Positions 9,502 through 17,686 of a stretch of DNA of 64,000 nt are shown here, in pieces. Location of the stretch: positions 558,001 to 622,000 of the forward strand of contig NZ_SMGD01000012.1 of NCBI RefSeq assembly GCF_004339545.1. The letters run 5' to 3'. Position 1 is the stretch's first letter. Each line of letters opens with the position of its first letter. The position numbers and the translations under genes are program-made. The notes beneath the pieces were generated by a model, which was given only the letters and a program-made list of their open reading frames with translations, ran no database searches and was not told where the DNA came from. This DNA comes from Celerinatantimonas diazotrophica. GTDB taxonomy: Bacteria > Pseudomonadota > Gammaproteobacteria > Enterobacterales > Celerinatantimonadaceae.

Positions 9502-10476
9502 TAGATGAGCTCCCTCGTATAAGTAGTATAGGTATTTACTTGATGATATTTATCATGCCGCCATTAACGGCCAATATAATGCAACATGAAAATCAAGACG
9601 TAGTCATAGGGATATCCTATTCGATAAAATACTTGGGTCTTCCTCCCCACATACGACTGGTAAATTTTTTAACATTACAGGAACGCTATCTCTGCTTTTT
9701 GCTGAGAGGATAGAGTAGGGAATAAAACCCAATCACAGTTTGAGTTTAGTAACTATTCGTAAGATTCAAATTACATAATATGATTTACGATTTATGATAT
9801 TTTGTTTATGTGACTCATGAGTCATTTCAATTATGAAGTGTTAATCCTAAATTTAATAATTACGATTTTTGGTGATCTATTTATTATTTTTCGTTTTTTA
9901 GAGGTAGATCAAAAAATTTAATTTATATGGTTATCTAGCGCAAAATTTTATAAATCATAGGTGTTAATTTTTTTGATTATGAACTGGTTTGCCGTTTTTT
10001 TCTAAAAAATTAGAATATATGTTTATATAAAGTGAAAGACCTATTTATTATATAAATAATTATTGATGATGGTTAGTTTTAAATGACTCTCATTTTTTAG
10101 CTTATAGACCCGAACTACTATACTTAAATTGGGTGATTATTATTTAAATCCGATTTGTCAGGTTGATAGTTATGCTAATTAAAAACAATCAATTATATTA
10201 ATTGATGATCGTTTCGGATATATATAAAAGTTCAGTGGACTATATGGGGTGATTAATCTATTCGGATGTTAGATATATGCTTTTATCATCAATTTATTTT
10301 AGATGTTGAAGATATCTTTATCTTTTAAATAGGACGCTGATCCCGTAATCAATAATAGGTCGATGTCTGCCCAAGCTTGGGATTGTGTTGCGCAAAACGC
10401 CGACACTCCATATCAAAGACCGAGACAAAGATGTCATGGCTTACTGAAAGTGGGGCATAATTAGGATCCGTTATTA
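9502..10476. other. Long AT-rich gap upstream of the xyloside operon
   Basis: About 975 bp without a convincing gene. The part near 9502-9720 must hold the promoter of the symporter gene. A perfect 14-bp palindrome, TGACTCATGAGTCA, lies at 9811-9824, about 310 bp upstream of the symporter start, and is a candidate regulator site. At 10299-10412 the minus strand is open for 37 codons and reads like protein (…SQAWADIDLLLITGSASYL…), with a TAA at the end and a TGA just before it. This may be the relic 3' end of a gene formerly downstream of the dehydratase-like gene. I could not assign it. Confidence 0.45.
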
Positions 10477-10739
10477 GGGACTGTTGACCTTTGGTGGTTG
10501 AATTTTGTTCAAATTAAACGCATTTTGAACGCGGCGCCCCCTGTGTCGCTTAATGAGTTAAGCAAGCAGGGGGCAACAAAGTTCAGGATGCGTTTAAATG
10601 AACCCCAAGGGCAGTATCTGAGAGGAATTGATCCAGCGTTAAACGTTCTTTGTGGAGAATAACTACACGGCACAACGTTTGCCTTGCCTAAATCCCTCTC
10701 AGATTTCTGCAAAACTAATCACAAAAGATCAACAGTCCC
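10477..10739 (+). mobile_element. 263-bp MITE-like element, copy 1
   Basis: The element starts GGGACTGTTGACCTTT and ends with the imperfect reverse complement, AAAGATCAACAGTCCC; similarity of the ends extends for about 30 bp. It is flanked on both sides by TA (10475-10476 and 10740-10741), consistent with a 2-bp target duplication. Inside is a strong hairpin with arms GCCCCCTG (10536-10543) and CAGGGGGC (10567-10574), and a second pair, CTGAGAGG and CCTCTCAG. There is no transposase, so it must be moved in trans. A nearly identical copy lies inverted at 39818-40079. Its last base is the third base of the stop codon of the neighbouring dehydratase-like gene. Confidence 0.85.
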
Positions 10740-11743
10740 TAGGTACTTTCGCTAAATTCACCCGTTTCTAGAGCCGATAAATGGTAAGCCTTTTGGATTT
10801 CAGTATAAGAAGCGTTCGCACCACTAAATTGCAACACAACATTTTTCCCCGCTAAACGTTCTTTTAATTTCCAGGCTGCCATAAGAGTTGAACTCCCAGC
10901 ACCTTCGACCATGTTATGTGTGTAATGCGCCGCTAAAGCAATTCCCCGAAGTATTTCTTCTTCCTCAAGTAAAATGAAGTCGGTTAGGGTGTTTTTATAA
11001 ATATTAAATGTGGTTTCATATGCGGAACCGGTTGCAAATCCACCCGCAAATGTTTTATTAGCACGTGTACAAATCGCTTTGGTTTTCCATGAAAAATAGG
11101 CTGCATTGGATGCCTGAGCTTGAACGGCATAAATTTCAATTTCTGGCTTTAAGGCTTTCATCGTTGTGATAGCGGCGGCGACTTCACTGCCTCCACCTAA
11201 AGGAAGAATGATTGCGTCAATATCAGGTAACTTTTCAATTATCTCTAGAAATTCGGTGCCGACACCGTTGATAAGTAACGGTTCATTGGCTGGATGAACA
11301 TAGTAATATCCTCTTTCTTCATTGAGCCTTGCTACAACTTGAGCGGCTTCGTCAAAGTTATTTCCTGCTTCAATCACATCGGCCCCCGTATCTTTAATTA
11401 GTTGTATTTTGGCGGGATTGGTATTGTTAGGCACGACAATCACTGATGGAATATTAAATAATTTTGCTGATGTCCCCACAGAGAGTCCATGACTTCCAGT
11501 GGAAAAAGTAACCACGCCTTTGATTTGGCGGCGTTTTATATGAGACATGATATTGATTCCCCCACGAATTTTAAAACTGCCTGTCGGGTTATGATTTTCG
11601 TGTTTAATAGATATATTGCAGTTTAGATATCGACTTAGATTTTCATATCGAATTAATGGCGATGGTGAAAAATATTGAGATATTGTTGATCTTGCTTTTA
11701 ACGTTTCAAGCAGTGATATTGGGTAATGTTTTAAACTTTCCAT
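10739..11743 (-). CDS. Serine/threonine dehydratase-like PLP enzyme (fold type II)
   Basis: The 334-residue protein belongs to the tryptophan-synthase-beta PLP superfamily and most resembles threonine/serine dehydratases and diaminopropionate- or hydroxyaspartate-acting relatives. The PLP lysine is in NPTGSFKIRGG near residue 48, the substrate/PLP loop is STGSHG near residue 77, and the phosphate loop is LPLGGGSEVAAA near residue 180. There is no C-terminal ACT regulatory domain, so it is a catabolic type. ATG 11743 is preferred over the upstream TTG because AAAGG lies about 9 bases upstream. It is divergent from a MocR-type regulator that probably controls it. The MITE supplies the final base of its TAG stop; without the element the site would read TAA, so the protein is unchanged. 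The substrate is unknown. Confidence 0.85.
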   Translation of the reverse strand: MESLKHYPISLLETLKARSTISQYFSPSPLIRYENLSRYLNCNISIKHENHNPTGSFKIRGGINIMSHIKRRQIKGVVTFSTGSHGLSVGTSAKLFNIPSVIVVPNNTNPAKIQLIKDTGADVIEAGNNFDEAAQVVARLNEERGYYYVHPANEPLLINGVGTEFLEIIEKLPDIDAIILPLGGGSEVAAAITTMKALKPEIEIYAVQAQASNAAYFSWKTKAICTRANKTFAGGFATGSAYETTFNIYKNTLTDFILLEEEEILRGIALAAHYTHNMVEGAGSSTLMAAWKLKERLAGKNVVLQFSGANASYTEIQKAYHLSALETGEFSEST

Positions 11744-11860
11744 AGCAAGAACCTTTAAATTGTATCGGTACAATAATTGAAAATTAGTTGATAATTCTTT
11801 TAAAAATGTGTTTTGATGGTATCAGTAGATCGATATATGAACAAAAGGTTTATTGTCACC

Positions 11861-13252
11861 ATGACAATTTTAAAGATGGGAATATCAAAGAATGATTCAA
11901 GAGCAATTTACAAACAGGTTGCTGATCAATTATCGGTTCAGATTGAGGAGGGATTATTAAAACCAAATGAAAAATTACCAACACACCGGGCATTAGCCGA
12001 TAAGTTACAAGTAACCGTCGGGACAATTACTCGAGCTTATGCAGAGGCAGAACGACGAGGTTTAGTTGAAGCTAGAGTCGGATCTGGAACTTATGTTGTT
12101 GATAAAAAGAAAGTATATTGGGAATTTCAACATAGTACGGCTGAGCAAATTAAAATATGTAATTTTGGATATAATATGCCGCCCTCCGTTGGACAAAGTG
12201 ACAAAGTAAAAAAAGCGATGCAGGTTTTGTCGGAATCTTCGATTCCTCTTAATGAATTTTTAGCTTATCAAAAACCTGAAGGTATTGAATCTCATCGTAA
12301 AATTGTTGCTCAATGGTTGCAGGATCATGGCCGCAAGATAGACCCAGATAGACTCCTGTTTACCTCAGGAGTACAACACGGGATACAAATGGTTTTTGAT
12401 GCCTTCACGGATGTAGGGGATACCATTTTAACCGAAAAATTAACTTATCCTGGACTTTTTAGCTTGTCTCGACGCAAAAAGCTTAATTTAAGAGGGGTTG
12501 AAATGGATGAAGAAGGGATTATTCCCAAATCTCTGGATGCAGCATGTCAGCACTATCAACCTCGTTTTTTATATGTAATCCCTACGCTGCAAAACCCAAC
12601 GACATCCACTATGTCAGCACTTCGTCGACAAGAAATAATTTCTATATGCGAAAAATATAATGTTCTGATTATTGAAGATGATGTTAATGGGTTATTACCT
12701 GACAATTTACCAGAGCCTTTGGTGAACCTAGATCCAGAACGTGTATTACATTTAGGGTCTTTTTCGAAGTATTTTGCTCCCGGACTGAGAGTGGGTTATA
12801 TACAATCACCTCACGCATTACATTCTCGTTTAAAGATGACATTAAAAGACCATAGTTGGATGCTAAGTCCATTACTCTCAGGTCTTATATGTGAACTTAT
12901 TTGTTCAAAAAATTTAGATTGGATTTTGGATAAAATAAGGCATGAAGTGGCCCAAAGAGCGCAAATAGCGTTGAATATATTACAGAGATGTGTGCTTAAA
13001 TATCAACACGGTGGCTTCCATATATGGCTTTCTTTACCCGACACTTGGCGTTTAAGTGACTTTATTCATGCCGCAGAGCAAAGAGGTGTCGTTGTAAAAT
13101 CAGCGGAGAATTTCACATTACCAGCCGGGACAGTGACGCCAGCAATAAGAGTATCGATAGGGTGTCCTAGTAACAGAAAACAAATGATGCAAGGACTAAC
13201 AATTTTAAAAGAGTTATTAAAATTAAATACTCCGTGTGATTTTGCCTTGTAA
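11861..13252 (+). CDS. MocR-family regulator (GntR helix-turn-helix fused to aminotransferase-like domain)
   Basis: An N-terminal GntR winged helix (SRAIYKQVADQLSVQIEEG, then LPTHRALADKLQVTVGTI) is joined by a linker to a fold-type-I aminotransferase domain. The PLP-binding lysine is present in GSFSKYFAPGLRVGY, and IIEDDVNG supplies the pyridine-contacting Asp. MocR proteins sense PLP or its amino-acid adducts and control nearby PLP or amino-acid genes. This gene diverges from the dehydratase-like gene, with 117 bp between the preferred starts, so that gene is the likely target. The frame is open from 11813; ATGs at 11837, 11861 and 11876 are all possible. I chose 11861 without strong ribosome-binding evidence. 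The protein is about 463 residues. Confidence 0.9.
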   Translation: MTILKMGISKNDSRAIYKQVADQLSVQIEEGLLKPNEKLPTHRALADKLQVTVGTITRAYAEAERRGLVEARVGSGTYVVDKKKVYWEFQHSTAEQIKICNFGYNMPPSVGQSDKVKKAMQVLSESSIPLNEFLAYQKPEGIESHRKIVAQWLQDHGRKIDPDRLLFTSGVQHGIQMVFDAFTDVGDTILTEKLTYPGLFSLSRRKKLNLRGVEMDEEGIIPKSLDAACQHYQPRFLYVIPTLQNPTTSTMSALRRQEIISICEKYNVLIIEDDVNGLLPDNLPEPLVNLDPERVLHLGSFSKYFAPGLRVGYIQSPHALHSRLKMTLKDHSWMLSPLLSGLICELICSKNLDWILDKIRHEVAQRAQIALNILQRCVLKYQHGGFHIWLSLPDTWRLSDFIHAAEQRGVVVKSAENFTLPAGTVTPAIRVSIGCPSNRKQMMQGLTILKELLKLNTPCDFAL

Positions 13253-13388
13253 ATGGTGGTATTTGTGCTGACGAGTGTCGAATCTCTGCAGTAGGCTTAT
13301 TGTATACTGCGCCAATTATCGCCCCAATCGTGTAATGACTCCCGTAGTCATTATAATTATGAAGCGGTTACGAACGATTCATCCTCTA

Positions 13389-13418
13389 AACAAGTGAGCC
13401 ACTTGGCTCACTTGTTTG
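13389..13418. terminator. Bidirectional terminator between convergent genes
   Basis: A perfect 14-bp inverted repeat (13389-13402 and 13405-13418) runs from AAACAAGTGAGCCA to its reverse complement. It sits between the MocR gene and the convergent NCS1 permease gene. Terminal A and T residues give a short U-run on either strand. Confidence 0.85.
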
Positions 13419-13476
13419 ACTGAAGACATTTAGATGAACTCAGTGGTTTTATCGATTAGCTGAGAAACATTGGAAT

Positions 13477-15012
13477 TTACTTTGCTACCCATTGTTCTTG
13501 CCCGTCTGGTATCTCACTATTTGAATCGCTCGGATTACTGTAAGGATGAGCGATTTTCATAACATAGGTAAGAACGTAGTAAATACTTGCACCAACAAAC
13601 ATTGACACGATAACCCCAAGATTAGCGGTAGCGAATACACTATGTCTTGCATTTTCTGTCAGTAAAAAACCGACTAAGTGCGCAATGTATGGATCTCCTG
13701 AAGTGATCAGCCCGGCACCGATAATGGCCGCTAAACCAAGAGAAATAAGTGCGGTCCAGCGCCCATTACATCCACCCATACCTGCTTTATTTGCCAAGTT
13801 AATATTCCAGCCCAAATCACGCTGGCGTTTAAAATCGACGAGTTGAATCGCGCCCATAGGACCTATGACGACGGCAATGGAGGCGAGAAACGATTGAAAT
13901 GTGGCTAAGAACGAGTTCGATATAAACATCAGATAAAAAGCGCCAAAGCCAATAATTAACGCATTGATGGCCGTTGTGACCGCTCGGCTGGCAGGAATCC
14001 CTAATGCCAGTAAGGCAAGGCCTGAGCTATAGACGCCAGTTATCGCGGCAGAAAGTAATGAAATAATGATGACGATGGAGAATGGAATATAGAACCAAAA
14101 TGGCAGTAGATCTGTCAGCGCTTCGATCGGCGCACTAGCGGCCGCAGAACTTAATGCTGAGTTACTATCAGCGAGAAAAACGCCAAGAACTAACAAAATA
14201 CTAACGGGCAGGGAAATACCACCGGTTGTCCAGAAAATTACTTTTGATGCGGGTGTTTTACGTGGCAGATAACGCGCAAAATCACCGCCATAGTTAAGGA
14301 AACCTAGACCGACCATCGTCATCGCCATAACGATTCCACCAATGTAAGTCAGTAAATCTCCGGATTTAGCATGACCAAGCGCCTGCCAGTGGATGTGTGG
14401 CAAAATAAGAGCAATAAAAATAAGGCTCATAAATCCAGTGATCCATGCGATGTATTTTTCTACTTTCATGATCAACTGGTGTCCATAAATGGCCACAGCC
14501 ATCGTGAGCGCAAGGCTAATAATGAACCATCCGACAATGCAGAACAGCGTTGGTTTTCCATTAGTTAGGGCAAATGCTGCTGGCCAAAGCTTGGCAAACA
14601 AGTAAGCACCCGTCGTTGAGGCTAGGGTAATGATGGTAATTTTCCACCCCATATTGGATATATAGGCAAATAAAGTTGGAAACTTATTACCGTGGTAGCC
14701 AAAGCAAAAACGGGTTTGAGTGAGCGTGGGCAATCCAGTCCGTGGTCCTCCAACCGCTAAAATGCCAACGAGAAAACTAGAAATCAAATAACCGAGGATT
14801 CCGGCAGAAATTGATTGCCACACACTTAGCCCGAGCGAGTATACGTAGATCCCATAGGTCAGACCTAAAATTGAAACATTCCATGAAAACCAAATTGGAA
14901 AGAGTCCTGAAGGTTTTCCATAGCGATCCGCCTCGCTAACGGCATTGACACCGTTTGACTCGACCTTGATGGCACCTGATGTGGAATTAGGTGCAGATTG
15001 GGATTGTGTCAT
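13477..15012 (-). CDS. NCS1-family permease (nucleobase/nucleoside-like transporter)
   Basis: The product is about 511 residues with some twelve membrane segments and belongs to the nucleobase:cation symporter-1 family, whose members import cytosine, uracil, allantoin, hydantoins, thiamine or nucleosides. Visible features are the ADRYGKPSGLFPIWFSWN entry segment, GGPRTGLPTLTQTRFCFG in the TM2-TM3 region, and FLNYGGDFARYLPRKTPAS. ATG 15012 is preferred over ATG 15021 because GAGG directly precedes the latter and is 9 bases from the former. It lies 20 bp downstream of the DeoD-like gene and is probably co-transcribed, so its substrate is likely a nucleoside or base used by that enzyme. Exact specificity cannot be read from sequence. 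Confidence 0.88.
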   Translation of the reverse strand: MTQSQSAPNSTSGAIKVESNGVNAVSEADRYGKPSGLFPIWFSWNVSILGLTYGIYVYSLGLSVWQSISAGILGYLISSFLVGILAVGGPRTGLPTLTQTRFCFGYHGNKFPTLFAYISNMGWKITIITLASTTGAYLFAKLWPAAFALTNGKPTLFCIVGWFIISLALTMAVAIYGHQLIMKVEKYIAWITGFMSLIFIALILPHIHWQALGHAKSGDLLTYIGGIVMAMTMVGLGFLNYGGDFARYLPRKTPASKVIFWTTGGISLPVSILLVLGVFLADSNSALSSAAASAPIEALTDLLPFWFYIPFSIVIIISLLSAAITGVYSSGLALLALGIPASRAVTTAINALIIGFGAFYLMFISNSFLATFQSFLASIAVVIGPMGAIQLVDFKRQRDLGWNINLANKAGMGGCNGRWTALISLGLAAIIGAGLITSGDPYIAHLVGFLLTENARHSVFATANLGVIVSMFVGASIYYVLTYVMKIAHPYSNPSDSNSEIPDGQEQWVAK

Positions 15013-15032
15013 GAGAATCATCCTCTGATAAA

Positions 15033-15746
15033 TTAAGAATCAATTAGCGTTGCGGTGACCAAAGCCAGTTTAATCATTTGATTCATGGTCTTGTCATACT
15101 CTTCAGCGCTTACCGGCTCTGCGCTGATACTATGAACACTCGCGGTTAAAATGCTGAGAGCTTTGGCTCGATATTGTGCCGCAATGGTATAGAGTGCTGA
15201 GGTTTCCATTTCAACTGCAAGAATGTGCATCTTTCTGAGTGCAGGGAGCATCGCTTCTGGCTTGTCATACAACAGGTCATTGGTAAACGTATTGCCAAAA
15301 TGCGCGCCTATCTTCTCATTTTGCGCCGCTTGCCAGCAGTAGCGTAGTAAATCGAAATCAGCAACTGCCGCGTAGTCGTAACCTGAGAAACGCTCACGAT
15401 TGACAGATGATGAGGTCCCAGCTCCCGTAGCGACGATCACATTCCGGATATCGACTGAATCATCGACTGCGCCGCATGTGCCGACTCGAATCAGGTTTTT
15501 TACACCAAATTCGTTGATCAATTCATGAGCATAAATGGAGATAGATGGAATCCCCATGCCGTGCGACATCACAGAGACACGTTGTTCTTGGTACCAACCA
15601 GTAAAGCCAAACATATTGCGTGTATCGCAGACTCTGATGGAATCCGATAAGTAAGTTTGAGCAATATACTGCGCTCGTAGTGGATCTCCTGGCATAATCA
15701 CCGTGTCGGCAAAGTCACCAGGCTTGGCATTAATGTGTGGGGTCAT
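15033..15746 (-). CDS. DeoD-type nucleoside phosphorylase with altered catalytic pair
   Basis: The 237-residue protein aligns throughout with hexameric DeoD: the TPHINAKPGDFAD N-terminus (His4), MPGDPLRA (Gly20, Arg24), the arginine before FGFTG (Arg43), IRVGTCGA (Arg87) and AVEMETSALY (Glu179, Met180, Glu181). The phosphate and ribose sites are therefore intact. In E. coli DeoD the base is protonated by Asp204 in the SDH motif, helped by Arg217. Here the motif reads TASVHS, so Asp204 is Val, and Arg217 aligns with Tyr. Natural purine nucleosides are therefore doubtful substrates. It is the first gene of a unit with an NCS1 permease and diverges from a YeiL-like regulator. It is either a phosphorylase for an unusual nucleoside or a nonstandard paralogue. 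Confidence 0.85.
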   Translation of the reverse strand: MTPHINAKPGDFADTVIMPGDPLRAQYIAQTYLSDSIRVCDTRNMFGFTGWYQEQRVSVMSHGMGIPSISIYAHELINEFGVKNLIRVGTCGAVDDSVDIRNVIVATGAGTSSSVNRERFSGYDYAAVADFDLLRYCWQAAQNEKIGAHFGNTFTNDLLYDKPEAMLPALRKMHILAVEMETSALYTIAAQYRAKALSILTASVHSISAEPVSAEEYDKTMNQMIKLALVTATLIDS

Positions 15747-15933
15747 TTACAAATCTCTTGGTCAGTGATGCCACCTAAAATACAAACCATCACAGCACAA
15801 CAAAAAAGCAAATGTCCGACTATGCAAGAGGCAGTTCACAAAAATGTGTTTTACCCAATAAGGATAATGTTTCTGTTGGTGCTTAACTGTAAATAACTTT
15901 TTGATTTAATTTATATTATTTGATTTTTTTCGA

Positions 15934-15959
15934 ACCTATATAAAACAATACTTATAGGT
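15934..15959. promoter_or_regulatory. Inverted repeat between the deoD-like and YeiL-like genes
   Basis: ACCTATA at 15934-15940 and TATAGGT at 15953-15959 are exact reverse complements, 12 bp apart, in the roughly 300-bp divergent promoter region. Spacing of about two helical turns between arm centres suits a dimeric regulator. The divergent Crp/Fnr-type protein is the obvious candidate ligand, but the motif is not the CRP or FNR consensus. Confidence 0.4.
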
Positions 15960-16046
15960 GAACTTCTTGATAAAATGCGGTGTGGGTATTTTTCAAAGTT
16001 CTTTGTTGAAATTTACTTCCCACTTCTTTTTTAGGAAGAATTTTCC

Positions 16047-16733
16047 ATGGATAAAATCCAAGAAATTGCCAAAAATGGTTACCAAATACTGTGCGATGTT
16101 ATAGCTGAAATGCCATTGAAAAATAAGGTATTTTATGCTGATGAGTTTATCCTTCAACAAGGCGAGGCAATCTCTTCGCTGTATTGGATTACACTTGGCG
16201 AATATAGCATGCATTACTGTGCAGATAATGGTAAAGCTTTTAGCTTAGGACAACGGTTTGTAAGTAACTGCATTATTGGTGAATTAGAATATTTAACGGA
16301 TACGCCGAGTCAGTTCTCCGTCGTTGCGAATGAGCAAATAGACGTCAAGATAATTCCTATCTCAGTTATGAATGATATCTTGTGTAGCCATGCGCAAGTT
16401 GGTATCTGGCTGAGCCATTTATTGTCCAAAAGCTACCAAATAGGTATGGCCAGAACTATGGAGCGCTTTCTGCAGCCGCTTGTATTTAATGTGGCCATGG
16501 ATATTTATCAGCGCTATCAGCAACACAAGCCTCTAATTGAGTTTAATCAAGTCTTTCGCGAAGCAGAAAGATTCGGATGCTCAGAACGTACTTATCGTCG
16601 TGCAATGACTCAGTTGATTGAAGAAAATTATATTCAGAAAAATTCTGATGGGTATTTTATTAGCGACTTAAATAAATTTGAATTGTTATTAAAGCATTCA
16701 TCCGTTGGATGTGATTCTCTATTATCAACTTGA
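16047..16733 (+). CDS. Crp/Fnr-family transcriptional regulator, YeiL-like
   Basis: A 228-residue protein with an N-terminal cyclic-nucleotide-binding-type jelly roll (LQQGEAISSLYWITLGEYSMHY, then CIIGELEYL near residue 77) and a C-terminal helix-turn-helix (EAERFGCSERTYRRAMTQLIEENYIQ near residues 170-200). The organisation and motifs resemble E. coli YeiL, which lies beside nucleoside uptake and hydrolysis genes. Here too the neighbour is a nucleoside-type unit (DeoD-like and NCS1), transcribed divergently, which supports a role in controlling it. Key cAMP-contacting residues of CRP are not evident, so the signal is probably different. AGGAAGA lies 8 bases before the ATG. Confidence 0.82.
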   Translation: MDKIQEIAKNGYQILCDVIAEMPLKNKVFYADEFILQQGEAISSLYWITLGEYSMHYCADNGKAFSLGQRFVSNCIIGELEYLTDTPSQFSVVANEQIDVKIIPISVMNDILCSHAQVGIWLSHLLSKSYQIGMARTMERFLQPLVFNVAMDIYQRYQQHKPLIEFNQVFREAERFGCSERTYRRAMTQLIEENYIQKNSDGYFISDLNKFELLLKHSSVGCDSLLST

Positions 16734-16942
16734 TTAAATGATTTGATGTCACAGTCAGTGTGAGTCGCAGCGACAATATTTTCAGCAAAAGTTGTAGCGC
16801 TCATCTTTCGTGAAGTCCCTAATAGTTTAAACAGTCTCTTATCTTGATTTATTTGCAACATCTATTTTGTGTTTAAATCAGATGAAGATAATGATTTATG
16901 TCGTGCTCTGAAATAGTTCATGTTCATAGCGCTAAGGATGAA

Positions 16943-17449
16943 ATGGTTTCGATGATCAACACAGAAAGACTCATACTCACGCCTGTCAGAGAGGAAGATA
17001 TTGATATCTATACGCAGATGCTAACTCGAGCTGACATTACGCGATATCTACCTAGCGGCAAGCCGTATTCACTTGAATATATTGAAAATTACCTGTCAAA
17101 GAGAGTAGCCCATTGGGCGAGGGGATTTGGCACTTTCATTGTTTCGTTAAAAGCAAACCCCGCTGTTAAAATTGGCTATGCCGGTGTGGAAACCATCCCT
17201 GACGTTGGTTTAAGTGATATTCGCTATGGGATTTTAACGGAGTATCAAGGTTTCGGATATGCTTATGAAGCAGCCAAAGCAGTATTGGATTTCACCTGGC
17301 AAACGACGTGTCTCTCTAAGGTCTATGGGGTTGCAGTTATTGACAATACAGCCTCCGTTAACCTGCTGCAGAAACTAGGCTTATCGCCAGTCAATGAAAC
17401 GCTTTATGATGATGGTAATGATTTGGTCACGATGGCGATTGAGCGTTGA
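16943..17449 (+). CDS. GNAT-family N-acetyltransferase (RimJ-type)
   Basis: The protein (about 168 residues from the chosen start) has the RimJ/RimL-like N-terminus INTERLILTPVREEDID, a middle strand with KIGYAGVETI, the acetyl-CoA pyrophosphate loop as YQGFGYAYEAAKAVLDF, and the closing IDNTASVNLLQKLGL motif. Members acetylate protein N-termini, small amines or antibiotics, and the substrate is not evident here. The frame is open from ATG 16898, but homologues begin near the TERLIL segment. ATG 16943 has AAGGA a few bases upstream; ATG 16952 is also possible. It is a single gene, convergent with the permease to its right. Confidence 0.85.
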   Translation: MVSMINTERLILTPVREEDIDIYTQMLTRADITRYLPSGKPYSLEYIENYLSKRVAHWARGFGTFIVSLKANPAVKIGYAGVETIPDVGLSDIRYGILTEYQGFGYAYEAAKAVLDFTWQTTCLSKVYGVAVIDNTASVNLLQKLGLSPVNETLYDDGNDLVTMAIER

Positions 17450-17590
17450 CCATCACTATGCGCCGAACGACGTCTCTAAAGACGAGGTGCTGGCACTGCC
17501 ACTAAGCAGATCTTTTTAAGTTTGTTGGATAGGTCTGAGCTAACTTAGAGAGGTCTGTAAAGCGAAGGCTGTTAAATAGTGCGATGTTTA

Positions 17591-17629
17591 AAATGATCAT
17601 TCCCGCATGAAGGGTGAGAATGATCATTT
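17591..17629. terminator. Perfect 12-bp inverted repeat between convergent genes
   Basis: AAATGATCATTC at 17591-17602 and GAATGATCATTT at 17618-17629 form a hairpin with a 15-base loop. It sits between the GNAT gene and the convergent antiporter gene. Each arm contains a TGATCA palindrome. There is no long T-run on either side, so the terminator assignment rests mainly on position. A smaller hairpin, CGTCT-CTAA-AGACG, lies at 17471-17484. Confidence 0.55.
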
Positions 17630-17686
17630 GGGTTGCTCGATTCTTTTGTATTGAATTGCTAAGTTAAAAGCGATACAAATCAATCG

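Noticed and set aside
10509-10712. 67-residue open frame inside MITE copy 1
   Set aside because: It lies entirely within a hairpin-rich element, has no ribosome binding site, and its sequence follows the inverted repeats.
16734-16897. Short minus-strand frame overlapping the end of the YeiL-like gene
   Set aside because: It overlaps the real gene for most of its length, and the extra part matches no family I recognise.
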